From contig OY970377.1 of NCBI GenBank assembly GCA_963718775.1, positions 1,922,001 to 1,986,000 of the forward strand: a stretch of DNA of 64,000 nucleotides, read 5' to 3'. Position 1 is the first letter of the stretch. The number at the start of each line of letters is the position of its first letter. This DNA comes from VRUE01 sp963718775. GTDB lineage: Bacteria; Actinomycetota; Thermoleophilia; Solirubrobacterales; 70-9. Under the pieces are notes generated by a model. That model saw nothing but the letters and a program-made list of their open reading frames with translations. It was not told the DNA's origin and did no database searches. This document shows positions 15,531 to 23,533 of this stretch, piece after piece. The translations under genes were made by a program, and so were the position numbers.

Positions 15531-16558
15531 GCGGGGGGCTCCAGGCTGATTTGGCCGTTGATCACTCGCAGGGTCTGCTTGGGCTCGGGGGCTAGCCAGC
15601 AGCGGTCGCGGTGCTCGGGGGCCGCGGCGAGGCGCTGGTCAAGCCCGGGCAGCTCGGTGCAGCGGCCGAATGCGTGTGGGCAGCGAGGGCGGAAGGAGCA
15701 GCCCTGGGGGAGGTCGAGCAGCGAGGGCGGCGCGCCGGCGATCTGCGGCAGCCGCTCGGGGCGGGGACGGTCGATCCGGGTCAGCGAGCCGAGCAGGCCC
15801 CAGGTATAGGGGTGCTGGGGGTCGTAGAAGATCTCCTCGAGCGTCCCCTGCTCGACGACTCGCCCGGCGTACATGACCAGCACCCGGTCGGCGACCTCGG
15901 CGACGACGCCGAGGTCGTGGGTGATCAGGATCGTCGCCAGGCCGCGCTCCTCGTTGAGCCGCTCGAGCAGGGCGAGGATCTGTGCCTGCACGGTGACGTC
16001 GAGCGCCGTGGTCGGCTCGTCGGCGATCAGCACATCCGGTTCCAGCGCCAGCGCCATCGCGATCATCGCCCGCTGGCGCATGCCGCCGGAGAACTCATGT
16101 GGGTAGTCGTCGACCCGGCGCGAGGCGTCCGCGATGCCAACCGAGTCGAGCAGCTCGATCGCGCGCTCGCGCGCCTCGCGCTTGCTCACGTCGCGGTGGG
16201 CGCGGATCGCCTCGACGATCTGGGCGCCGAGCCGGTAGACGGGGTTGAACGAGGTCATCGGATCCTGGAAGACCATGCCGATCTGCTCGCCGCGCACCCG
16301 GCGCAGCGCCTCGTCGTCGGCATCGACCAGCTCAGCGTCGCGCAGGCGGGCTGAGCCCTCGATACGCGCGTTCGGCGAGCGGGTGAGGCCGAGGATCGTC
16401 TGCGCGGTGACGCTCTTGCCCGATCCCGACTCGCCGACGATCGCCAGCACCTCGCCGGCGGCGAGGTCGAAGGAGACGCCGTCGACGGCCTGCACGAGGC
16501 CGGCCTCGCTGGCGAAGCCGACCCGCAGGTCCCGCACCGAGAGCAGCGGCTCGCTCAT
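15527..16558 (-). CDS. oppD: oligopeptide ABC transporter ATPase, OppD type
   Basis: This 343-residue protein carries Walker A 'IVGESGSGKSVTAQ' (about 40-53), Q-loop 'GMVFQDPMTSFNP', signature 'EFSGGMRQRAMIAMAL', Walker B 'PDVLIADEPTTALD' and the C-terminal Opp/Dpp extension 'GCSFRPRCPHAFGRC' with its Cys cluster (about 278-292). It pairs with OppF as the nucleotide-binding heterodimer of the importer. It follows the permease oppB after a 58-bp gap that contains a hairpin element. Confidence 0.92.
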   Translation of the reverse strand: MSEPLLSVRDLRVGFASEAGLVQAVDGVSFDLAAGEVLAIVGESGSGKSVTAQTILGLTRSPNARIEGSARLRDAELVDADDEALRRVRGEQIGMVFQDPMTSFNPVYRLGAQIVEAIRAHRDVSKREARERAIELLDSVGIADASRRVDDYPHEFSGGMRQRAMIAMALALEPDVLIADEPTTALDVTVQAQILALLERLNEERGLATILITHDLGVVAEVADRVLVMYAGRVVEQGTLEEIFYDPQHPYTWGLLGSLTRIDRPRPERLPQIAGAPPSLLDLPQGCSFRPRCPHAFGRCTELPGLDQRLAAAPEHRDRCWLAPEPKQTLRVINGQISLEPPA

Positions 16559-16566
16559 GCAGCCCC

Positions 16567-16615
16567 CTTCCGGTGCGCTTTATCCGGGCATTGAGGGGAA
16601 AAGGCGCACCGGAAG
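16567..16615. repeat. hairpin element between oppB and oppD (CTCA-N6-GGATA family)
   Basis: CTTCCGGTGCGC (16567-16578) pairs perfectly with 16604-16615. The loop, read on the minus strand, contains CCTCA-ATGCCC-GGATA. It fills most of the only real gap inside the transporter operon and could act as an mRNA stabiliser or partial terminator that sets permease/ATPase ratios. Confidence 0.65.
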
Positions 16616-16616
16616 C

Positions 16617-17573
16617 TCATTGGGCCTCCGTTCCCAGCCGGACGCGCGGGTCGAGGTAGGCGTAGGCGATGTCGACCAGGGCGTTGAAGAGGACGACGAA
16701 GAAGGCGCCGTAGAGGACGATCGCCATGGTCGGCGGCAGGTCGAAGTTGGTCACCGATTCGAAGGCGTACTGGCCGACGCCGTTGAGGTTGAAGATCCCT
16801 TCGATCAGGATCGCGCCGCCGAGCAGCGCCCCGACGTCGAGCCCGAAGAGGGTGACGATCGGGATCAGCGCGTTGCGCATCACGTGGCGGCTCATCACGC
16901 GGCGCTCGCTGAGGCCCTTGGCGCGGGCGGTGCGCACGTAGTCCTCGCCCATCGCGTCGATCATGCTCGAGCGCAGCACGCGGCTGTAGAAGCCGACGTA
17001 GACGATCGCCAGCGTGACCCAGGGCAGGATCAGGTGGTAGGCCCAGTCGAGCGGTTCGTCGACGAATTCCACGTAGCCGTAGGAGGGAAAGATGCCGGTC
17101 TCGTAGGCGAGGTAGTTGAGCAGGATCGCGGCGAGCCAGAAGACCGGCATCGAGATCCCGGCGACGGCGACGATCGTCAGCGCCCGATCCAGCCACCCGC
17201 CTGCCCGCACCGCCGCGAGGTAGCCGAAGAGGATCCCGAAGAACATCCAGATCACGGCGGCGCCGACGCAGAGCGAGACGGTGGCGGGGATCCCTTCGAC
17301 GATGCGTTCGTCGACCGGTTCGCGGCCTTCGTAGGAGATCAGGTCGCCGCTGAAGATCTTCCCCATCATCGTCAGGTACTGCTGGGGGAGGGGCTCGTCG
17401 AAGCCCCATTCCTCGGTGATGTTGGCGACCAGCTGCGGGCTCGCGTTCTTGCCCGCCATGCTGCGCGCCGGGTCGGAGGCCGGGATCACGTTGAAGATCA
17501 GGAAGGTCAGCACCGAGATGGCGAAGAGCACCAGCACCATGCCGAGCAGGCGCCTGACGATGAAGCGGCCCAT
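16617..17573 (-). CDS. oppB: oligopeptide ABC transporter permease, OppB/DppB type
   Basis: This 318-residue membrane protein opens 'FIVRRLLGMVLVLFAISVLTF', the usual first TM of DppB permeases. It has about six TM segments and the cytoplasmic EAA loop 'YVRTARAKGLSERRVMSRHV' (about 220-240) that contacts the ATPases. Its start overlaps the oppC stop by one base (TGATG). It works with OppC as the channel heterodimer. Confidence 0.92.
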   Translation of the reverse strand: MGRFIVRRLLGMVLVLFAISVLTFLIFNVIPASDPARSMAGKNASPQLVANITEEWGFDEPLPQQYLTMMGKIFSGDLISYEGREPVDERIVEGIPATVSLCVGAAVIWMFFGILFGYLAAVRAGGWLDRALTIVAVAGISMPVFWLAAILLNYLAYETGIFPSYGYVEFVDEPLDWAYHLILPWVTLAIVYVGFYSRVLRSSMIDAMGEDYVRTARAKGLSERRVMSRHVMRNALIPIVTLFGLDVGALLGGAILIEGIFNLNGVGQYAFESVTNFDLPPTMAIVLYGAFFVVLFNALVDIAYAYLDPRVRLGTEAQ

Positions 17574-18616
17574 CAGACCGCGGTCCCCTTCGGCTCGGCC
17601 ATGCCGGCGTGCGCCTCGAGGCGGACCTTGGACTTGGGGTCGAGAGCGTCGCGCAACCCGTCGCCGATCACGTTGAGCGAGAGCGCGGTGAGCAGGATCA
17701 TCGTGCCGGGGATGATCGTCAGCAGCGGCGCGCTGGTGATCAGCTCGCTGCCGGTGGCGATCATCGCGCCCCAGGAGGAGTTGGGCGTCTGCACGCCGAC
17801 GCCGAGGAAGGACAGCGCCGACTCGAGCAGCATGTTGGTGGCGATGTTGAGCGTGAGGAAGACGATGATCGTCGAGGCGAGGTTGGGCAGCAGCTCGCTG
17901 AACATCACCCGCAACGAGCCGGCCCCCTGAGCGACCGCGGCCTCGACGAACTGCTGCTCGCGCAGCGCCAGGACCTCGCCGCGCAGGGGTCTGGCCATGT
18001 ACGGGATCGAGACGAAGCCGATGACCAGGATCGGGATCCAGATCGAGCCACCCGAGATGTGCAGCGGGCCGATCTGCAGGCCGCCGACGGAGAGCACGAG
18101 GCCGAGGGCGATCGCCAGCAGCAGCACCGGGAAGGCCCAGAGGACGTCCATCGATCGCGAGATCACCGAGTCGGTGGCGCCGCGGTAATAGCCGGCGAGC
18201 AGGGCGAGGATCGTCGCCAGCACGGTGGTGATCAGCGCCGCGACGATGCAGATGAAGAGCGAGACGCGACCGCCGTACATCAGCCGCACCATCTCGTCGC
18301 GGCCGAGGCGGCTGTCGGCGCCGAGGAAGAACTTGCCACCGGCGCTGAGCCAGACCGGGTCGATCGGCCGGCCTTCGGGGTTGACGACGTCGCGCCTTTC
18401 GCCGTCGACGGTGACCTTTTCCAGCGTGTGGGTCGCGTTGGGGCCGGTGCCGGCGACGTGCTCGGCCCAGAGCGGCGCCGCGAGCACGAAGGCGACGATC
18501 AGGACGAAGAGGGCGAAGAAGGCGAGCGCGACCCGGTTGCGTCGCAGGCGCCTGAACGCCAGGGCCCAGGGACTGCTGCCCGCTGGGCCGGCGTTGGCGA
18601 TCGGCTCAGCGGGCAC
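17573..18616 (-). CDS. oppC: oligopeptide ABC transporter permease, OppC/DppC type
   Basis: This 347-residue membrane protein has an N-terminal cytoplasmic segment with 'AFRRLRRNRVALAFFALFVL' entering TM1, a large periplasmic loop (about 55-110), then five TMs. The EAA loop is 'FVEAAVAQGAGSLRVMFSEL' (about 229-248). GTG 18616 has its AGGAGG almost adjacent, tighter than usual, so the real start may be a few codons later. It is the second gene after the binding protein. Confidence 0.9.
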   Translation of the reverse strand: MPAEPIANAGPAGSSPWALAFRRLRRNRVALAFFALFVLIVAFVLAAPLWAEHVAGTGPNATHTLEKVTVDGERRDVVNPEGRPIDPVWLSAGGKFFLGADSRLGRDEMVRLMYGGRVSLFICIVAALITTVLATILALLAGYYRGATDSVISRSMDVLWAFPVLLLAIALGLVLSVGGLQIGPLHISGGSIWIPILVIGFVSIPYMARPLRGEVLALREQQFVEAAVAQGAGSLRVMFSELLPNLASTIIVFLTLNIATNMLLESALSFLGVGVQTPNSSWGAMIATGSELITSAPLLTIIPGTMILLTALSLNVIGDGLRDALDPKSKVRLEAHAGMAEPKGTAV

Positions 18617-18644
18617 CCTCCTATTGTGAAGCAGCGCCGGGCGT

Positions 18645-20273
18645 CTACTTGAACTGGAAGCTGGTCAGATCGGCGTTGAACGTCGGGTTCCAGATCACCT
18701 TGTCGAAGTCGATCGCGCTGGAGACGAAGAGCGAGTTCGTGCGCGTCCCGAATGGCGCCCAGGGAGCCAGCTCCATGAATTCCTTGTCGAGTTCGGCGTA
18801 TTCCTTTTCCTGGTCGGGCCCGAGCGGTTCTTCGTTGAGGCGGGTGATTTTCGCGTTCAGCTTCGGTTCGTCGGTCTGGGAGAGGTTGAAGTTGAAGGTC
18901 GGCACGATGCTTTCGCCCGACAGCAGCGGCTGGAAGAAGTCGTTCGGGTGCGGGTAGTCCTCGAACCAGTTGAACCAGCCGGTATCGAGATCCGCCGTCG
19001 ACTGGTCGCCGATCACCGGCAGGTAGTTGTCGGCGGTGATTTCCTTCAGCTTGGCGTTGAAGCCGAGCTTGCTCAGCAGGTCCTGGTAGTAGGCGCCGGC
19101 TTCGTCGTTCGGGCTTTCGTTGTTGGTCCAGACGGTGATGTCGCGGTCGGTGGGGTTGGCTTCCGCGATCAGTTCCTTGGCCTTGGCCATGTCGTGCGGG
19201 TAGAGGTCGAATGGCTCGTGGCCGGGCATTCCCTCCGGCAGGATCTGATGGCTGGCGAGCATCTGGCCGGAGTAGATCCGTTCCAGGGCTTCGGTGTTGA
19301 CCGCGTAGTTGACCGCCTGACGGACCTTGATGTCGTCGAACGGCGCCTTCTTCATGTTCATCCAGAAGTAGTAGGTGCTGACCGTCGGCACGACCCGGAA
19401 CTGAGTTCCCTCGTATTTGTCCTTGACTTCCGCGTAGCGATCGGCGGGCGGGGGAGGTTGCATCCAGTCGGTCTTGCCTTGTTCGACCTCGTTGACCTGG
19501 GTCGAGTCATTGCGAATCACGCTGATGTCGATCTTGTCGACGTGGCCGCCGGGCAGGTCGGGCATCAGCTTGCCGTTGGCGCTCTTCCACTGCGGGTTGC
19601 GCACGTAGGACCAGCTGCGTCCCGGCTCGACCTTGACGATCTCGTAGGGGCCGGTCGCCGGCGCCGGGTTGGCGGTCAGGCTCTTGGCGGGAGTGCCGGC
19701 GGGCAGCGGCGCCGAGAACAGCATTCCCAGCTCGTTGCTAAGCGTGCTGCGCGGCTGGACCAGGTCGATGACGATCTCGCCGGTCTTGTCGTTGGCTTTG
19801 ATGCCGGTGATGCTGTCCTTCTTGCCTTCGGCGAACTCGGTGGCGCCGACGATGTCTTCGAAGAATGCTGAGCCCGGCGAGCTGATCTTGAAGTCGCGTT
19901 CGATCGTGGCGGGGAAGTCAGAGGCCTTGACCGGCGTCCCGTCGGAGTACTTGAGGCCCTTGCGCAGGGTCAGCGTGTAGGTCTTGCCGTCGTTGCTGAT
20001 CTCGGGCAGGCTCTCGGCCAGGCCGGGGACCAGCTTGCTGCCCTCGACGCCTTCGGCGTGCGCGTAGGTCAGCAGCGGGATGTAGGTGTTGTACATCGCC
20101 GTCGAGCCTTCGGTGCTGTAGTTGAGCCCCGGGTCGAGGTATTCGGGGAAAGAGGCATAGCTGCCGGTCAACGTGCCGCCCTCTTTTCCGCTCGAGCTGC
20201 CACAGGCGGCTAGGCCGAGAGCGGAGCTCGCGGCGAGTCCAAGCACAATCAGAACGAGACCAAGCTTTCTCAA
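18645..20273 (-). CDS. oppA: oligopeptide-binding lipoprotein, OppA/DppA type (SBP family 5)
   Basis: This 542-residue lipoprotein starts at TTG 20273 with CGGAGG about 8 bp upstream. The signal peptide ends in the lipobox LAAC (Cys about 24), followed by a Gly/Ser linker. The body has the family 5 pattern: 'LAESLPEISNDGKTYTLTLR', then 'KGLKYSDGTPVKASDF', and 'PFDDIKVRQAVNYAVNTEAL' in the second lobe. It captures peptides outside the membrane for OppBCDF. The start overlaps the MFS gene stop by 4 bp (TTGA), so the exporter and importer form one transcript. Confidence 0.9.
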   Translation of the reverse strand: MRKLGLVLIVLGLAASSALGLAACGSSSGKEGGTLTGSYASFPEYLDPGLNYSTEGSTAMYNTYIPLLTYAHAEGVEGSKLVPGLAESLPEISNDGKTYTLTLRKGLKYSDGTPVKASDFPATIERDFKISSPGSAFFEDIVGATEFAEGKKDSITGIKANDKTGEIVIDLVQPRSTLSNELGMLFSAPLPAGTPAKSLTANPAPATGPYEIVKVEPGRSWSYVRNPQWKSANGKLMPDLPGGHVDKIDISVIRNDSTQVNEVEQGKTDWMQPPPPADRYAEVKDKYEGTQFRVVPTVSTYYFWMNMKKAPFDDIKVRQAVNYAVNTEALERIYSGQMLASHQILPEGMPGHEPFDLYPHDMAKAKELIAEANPTDRDITVWTNNESPNDEAGAYYQDLLSKLGFNAKLKEITADNYLPVIGDQSTADLDTGWFNWFEDYPHPNDFFQPLLSGESIVPTFNFNLSQTDEPKLNAKITRLNEEPLGPDQEKEYAELDKEFMELAPWAPFGTRTNSLFVSSAIDFDKVIWNPTFNADLTSFQFK

Positions 20274-21595
20274 CGCACGACCTCCGAGTTAGACCTACGA
20301 CCGGGCAGGCGGGCTTCCCCCACTGGAATCAGCTCCACCATAATCTCGACTTCGGCGTCAAGTTCGCCTGGGCTGGGCTTTTTCCTACTTTCTGGCCAAT
20401 TGTTCCTCAGCAGCGGGGTTGCGATGGCGACGATCGCGAGCACGCCGGCGCCGGCGAGGAGGAAGGTGACGCGGGGGCTGAAGATCGTCGCGGTGAGGCC
20501 GCCGAGCAGGAACCCGACCCCCGGCATGGCCGTGCCGATCGATTCGAGCACGCTCATCACGCGGGCCTGCATGTTCTGGGCGGTCAGCTCCTGCACGGCG
20601 CTGATCAGCGCCACCCACTGCACGCCATTGCCGGCGCCACCGAGGACCGAGGCGGCGCAGGCGACGGCCAGCGTCGGCGCCGCGGCGAGGCCGAGATAGC
20701 CGGCGCCGATCGTCAGCGTGCTGAAGAAGAGCAGCTTGGGTAGCGAGGCGCGCCGCAGCGCCGCGAAGACGATGCCGCCGAGGACCATGCCGACCCCCCA
20801 GCTGGCCAGCATCAGGCCATAGCCGAAGTCGCCGGCGCCGAGGGTCTCGGTGGCGTAGATCACCTCGATCGGCAGCACCGCGGTGAAGAAGACGGCGGCG
20901 CCACCTTGGGCGATCAGCAGCAGCCGCAGGGTGGGCCGCACACGGATGTAGGCGAGGCCGGCACGCACGCGTTCGCGCAGCTGGCCGGGTTCCGGCTCGG
21001 CTTGCGGCATCGGCCCGGCGGTGAAGACGATCCAGGCGCAGACATAGAAGGAGGCGGCGTCGATGAGCAGCGCCGTCGGGACGCCGAATCCGGCGACGAC
21101 GAGGCCGGCGATTCCGGGGCCGATCGCGGCGCCGCCGGTGAAGGCGACGTTGAGGACGGCGTTGCCGGCGCGCAGTTCGCCGGCCGGCTCCAGCTGCGTC
21201 GCCACCACGGCGCGGGTCAGCACCCGCCCGCTCAGGGCCAGCGCCCCGTCGACTGCCGCGAGGGCGACGACCCCCGCGAGTGAGAAGCCGTCGGCATTGG
21301 CCAGCAGGGCGAGGGCGCCAAAGGCGGCTGCCTCGCCGCAATAGACGACCGTCAGCGCGTAGCGGGGCGGCGGTTGCTCGATGCGAGCGACGAGCAGCGG
21401 GGCAAGCAAGGCCGGCAGGAAGCCGGTCCCGAGGAAGAGGGCGCTGGTCGCCAGGGCGCTCTCGGTGCGATCGAAAACCAGCACCGAGAGGGCGACTATG
21501 CCCATCCAGTTGCCCAGCTCGTTGATCGCGAAGGTCGTCGCCAGGCGCCGGAAGAGGGGCCTCTTAAGAGGGTCTCTCAGGCGTGATTTACGCAC
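20270..21595 (-). CDS. MFS transporter, enterobactin-exporter/MFS_3 type
   Basis: This 441-residue membrane protein has about 12 TM segments and starts at GTG 21595. The opening 'FRRLATTFAINELGNWMGIV' and the long hydrophilic C-terminus (about 405-441) are typical of MFS_3 exporters. It lacks a full drug-antiporter motif. It is the first gene of a seven-gene minus-strand run (exporter, oppA, oppC, oppB, oppD, oppF, ligC) and overlaps oppA by 4 bp. The substrate is unknown; a peptide or siderophore is a guess from context. Confidence 0.82.
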   Translation of the reverse strand: MRKSRLRDPLKRPLFRRLATTFAINELGNWMGIVALSVLVFDRTESALATSALFLGTGFLPALLAPLLVARIEQPPPRYALTVVYCGEAAAFGALALLANADGFSLAGVVALAAVDGALALSGRVLTRAVVATQLEPAGELRAGNAVLNVAFTGGAAIGPGIAGLVVAGFGVPTALLIDAASFYVCAWIVFTAGPMPQAEPEPGQLRERVRAGLAYIRVRPTLRLLLIAQGGAAVFFTAVLPIEVIYATETLGAGDFGYGLMLASWGVGMVLGGIVFAALRRASLPKLLFFSTLTIGAGYLGLAAAPTLAVACAASVLGGAGNGVQWVALISAVQELTAQNMQARVMSVLESIGTAMPGVGFLLGGLTATIFSPRVTFLLAGAGVLAIVAIATPLLRNNWPESRKKPSPGELDAEVEIMVELIPVGEARLPGRRSNSEVVR

Positions 21596-22043
21596 GACTT
21601 GGCCCCCTTGCTACCCGATATATGCACAAGTTTCCTTGCAATTGCACAAGTTTCCGCCAGGTTGTGCTACAAAATGCGCAAGCGAAAGAGCATTTCGACA
21701 GCAGCATGTCGACTCATCTCCCGGGCTTCGACCAAGGAAAGGGGTTTTTAGATGGGCTACCAGGCCAGGTAATCATCAGGCGAAGCGAGACTTCGCCACA
21801 GACTTCGTGAAAAGCGCCCTGCGGGGCGCTTTTCCTTTTCTGGGGCCTGGAGGGTTCTCGGATCGGGAGCGGAATGGGTTGTTGCAATGAGTCCAACAGC
21901 CTTGCCAGCCTCAGATTCCCTGGGTAACTTGGCTACTCGCAGGAATCAGGTGACTGCGTGCGCCAGCGAGGATAGTGCCGCGGTCAGAGCACCCGAGTCT
22001 CGGCACGGCGACCCAGTTCTCCGAACCAATCCAGAGGCAGCCG
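21596..22043. other. intergenic region with a repeated half-site, terminator and possible structured leader
   Basis: No convincing gene. TGCACAAGTTTCC occurs at 21623-21635 and 21643-21655, exactly 20 bp apart, with an inverted TTGTGC at 21662-21667, close to the divergent MFS start. A 62-codon frame from ATG 21622 stops at 21810 directly on a terminator but has no ribosome site or known homologue that I can recognise. Nearer the HD-GYP gene, GATTCC...GGAATC (about 21922-21948) and GACTGCG...CGCGGTC can form hairpins. Confidence 0.4.
21810..21833 (+). terminator. Rho-independent terminator
   Basis: AAAAGCGCCC (21810-21819), loop TGCG, GGGCGCTTTT (21824-21833), followed by CCTTTTC. This is a textbook stem with T-run, rare in this GC-rich window. 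It implies a short plus-strand transcript, coding or not, starting within about 21600-21780. Confidence 0.75.
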
Positions 22044-23453
22044 ATGGCTGAACAACAACGCCCAACCCTTCGCTTCCTCGTCGCCATGTGCGTCTCCTTC
22101 GTGCTCGTCCTTGCGGTGACGCTGCTGCGCGCCCAGAGCGACAACTGGGAAATCGCCCTGCTGGCGATCCTGCTCGCCTTCTCGGTCTTCAGCGAGCTCA
22201 CCGCTGTCGATACCGAGTCGAGCCTGGTGATCGGCGGCAGCTTCCTCGCCATCGTCGTCGCGATGGTCTTCCTCGGCGGCGCGCCGGCTGCCCTGATCGG
22301 CGTCCTGACGATGCTGGTCGGCTGGCTGCGCTGGCGCTCGGCCTGGTACACGCTGCTCGCCAACGCGATCAACTACATGGTCTTCCCCCTGGTCGGGGGC
22401 TTCGCCTTCCACGAAGGGATCAAGGCGCTGGGGCTGACCACCTCGGACCTCTCCTTCTACCTCTGCGTCTTCGGGCTCTTCCTGCTCGCCCTGGCGATCA
22501 ACTTCACGATGACCGTTCTGTACGTCTGCTATCTGGAGCGGGCCTCCTTCTTCTCGAAGGTGCGCTCGGCCCTCTTCCCGCTGCTGCCGTCCGAGCTGAT
22601 GGCGGCGCTGATGGCGATCGCCGTCTCCTACCTCTACGTCCAGGTGGGCCTGGCCAGCGTCGCCCTGTTCGGGGTCGTCATCGTCACCTTCCAGTACCTG
22701 CTCGGCGCCCTGCTGATCTCCCAGCAGCGCGCCGACGAGCTGAAGAAGCGCAGCAAGCAGCTGGCCAGCTTCCAGGTCGGCATGTTGAGCGCGATGCTGC
22801 GCACGCTCGACCTGCGGGACCAGATGACGGCGCGCCACAGCGCCGCCGTGGCGCGTTACTCGCGGGCGATCGCCCAGCGGGCCGGCTTCTCGCGCCAGGA
22901 AGAGGAGCTCGTCCACATCGCGGCGCTGCTGCACGACATCGGCAAGTTCATCCTTCCCGACCGCATCCTCAAGGCCAACGTGCCGCTCACCGACGAGGAC
23001 TGGATGCTGATCCGCCGCCATCCCCAGCAGGGCGCTCGCGTCGTCTCCTCGCTGGACGGCTACGGGCCGGTGGCCGACATCATCCTCGCCCACCACGAGC
23101 GCATCGACGGCAAGGGCTACCCGCGCGGACTCGCCGGCGACGATATCCCCGAACTGGCCCGGATCATCTCCGTCGCCGACACCTACGACGTGATGACGGC
23201 GCGCGACTCCTATCGCACGCCGATGTCGAGCTACGACGCGATCGTCGAGTTGCGGCGGGTTTCCGGCAAACAGCTCGACGCCCGCTTCGTCGAGGTCTTC
23301 ATCGAGCTGCTCGAGGGCAAGGACGTCTCCTTCCAGCACGGCGAGGCCGCCGACTTCGAGAAGGAGCTGGCGCTCGAGTCGCGGATCGAAGAGACCGCCG
23401 ACCCCGCCGGCCATGGGAGTCGTTTCCAAGTGTCTGGTGTCACGGTCGGCTAA
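22044..23453 (+). CDS. membrane-anchored HD-GYP protein (probable c-di-GMP phosphodiesterase)
   Basis: This is a 469-residue protein. ATG 22044 is chosen for AGAGG 6 bp upstream and because TM1 follows at once. Residues about 10-235 form seven or so TM helices (a MASE-like sensor). The HD-GYP domain occupies about 245-430, with 'ALLHDIGKFILPDRIL' (metal-binding HD near 297) and 'HHERIDGKGYPRGLAGDDIP', so the GYP residues are intact. It would hydrolyse c-di-GMP in response to an envelope signal. A GGDEF gene lies 2 kb away. A palindromic element starts 6 bp after the stop. Confidence 0.88.
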   Translation: MAEQQRPTLRFLVAMCVSFVLVLAVTLLRAQSDNWEIALLAILLAFSVFSELTAVDTESSLVIGGSFLAIVVAMVFLGGAPAALIGVLTMLVGWLRWRSAWYTLLANAINYMVFPLVGGFAFHEGIKALGLTTSDLSFYLCVFGLFLLALAINFTMTVLYVCYLERASFFSKVRSALFPLLPSELMAALMAIAVSYLYVQVGLASVALFGVVIVTFQYLLGALLISQQRADELKKRSKQLASFQVGMLSAMLRTLDLRDQMTARHSAAVARYSRAIAQRAGFSRQEEELVHIAALLHDIGKFILPDRILKANVPLTDEDWMLIRRHPQQGARVVSSLDGYGPVADIILAHHERIDGKGYPRGLAGDDIPELARIISVADTYDVMTARDSYRTPMSSYDAIVELRRVSGKQLDARFVEVFIELLEGKDVSFQHGEAADFEKELALESRIEETADPAGHGSRFQVSGVTVG

Positions 23454-23459
23454 AACCCC

Positions 23460-23510
23460 CCGCCGACGGGCCTCATAGTCGGGATATAGATCGCTTTGAG
23501 GCCCGTCGGC
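23460..23510. repeat. palindromic element (CTCA-N6-GGATA family)
   Basis: GCCGACGGGCCTCATAG (23462-23478) pairs with 23494-23510 with one mismatch. The 15-nt loop is TCGGGATATAGATCG. The core is CCTCA-TAGTCG-GGATA. It has the same geometry as the element at 15474-15526. It sits just after the HD-GYP stop and ends about 24 bp before the dehydrogenase start, so it may also terminate or punctuate. Confidence 0.7.
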
Positions 23511-23533
23511 CGCGGAGCGATACGGTTCCGGGT

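Noticed and set aside
16245..17930. 561-residue plus-strand frame opposite the transporter operon
   Set aside because: It is the complement of strongly supported permease and ATPase genes, with only acidic low-complexity sequence.
21888..22052. Leader peptide ahead of the HD-GYP gene
   Set aside because: The 53-codon frame has no ribosome site and runs into the gene start. Nothing supports translation.
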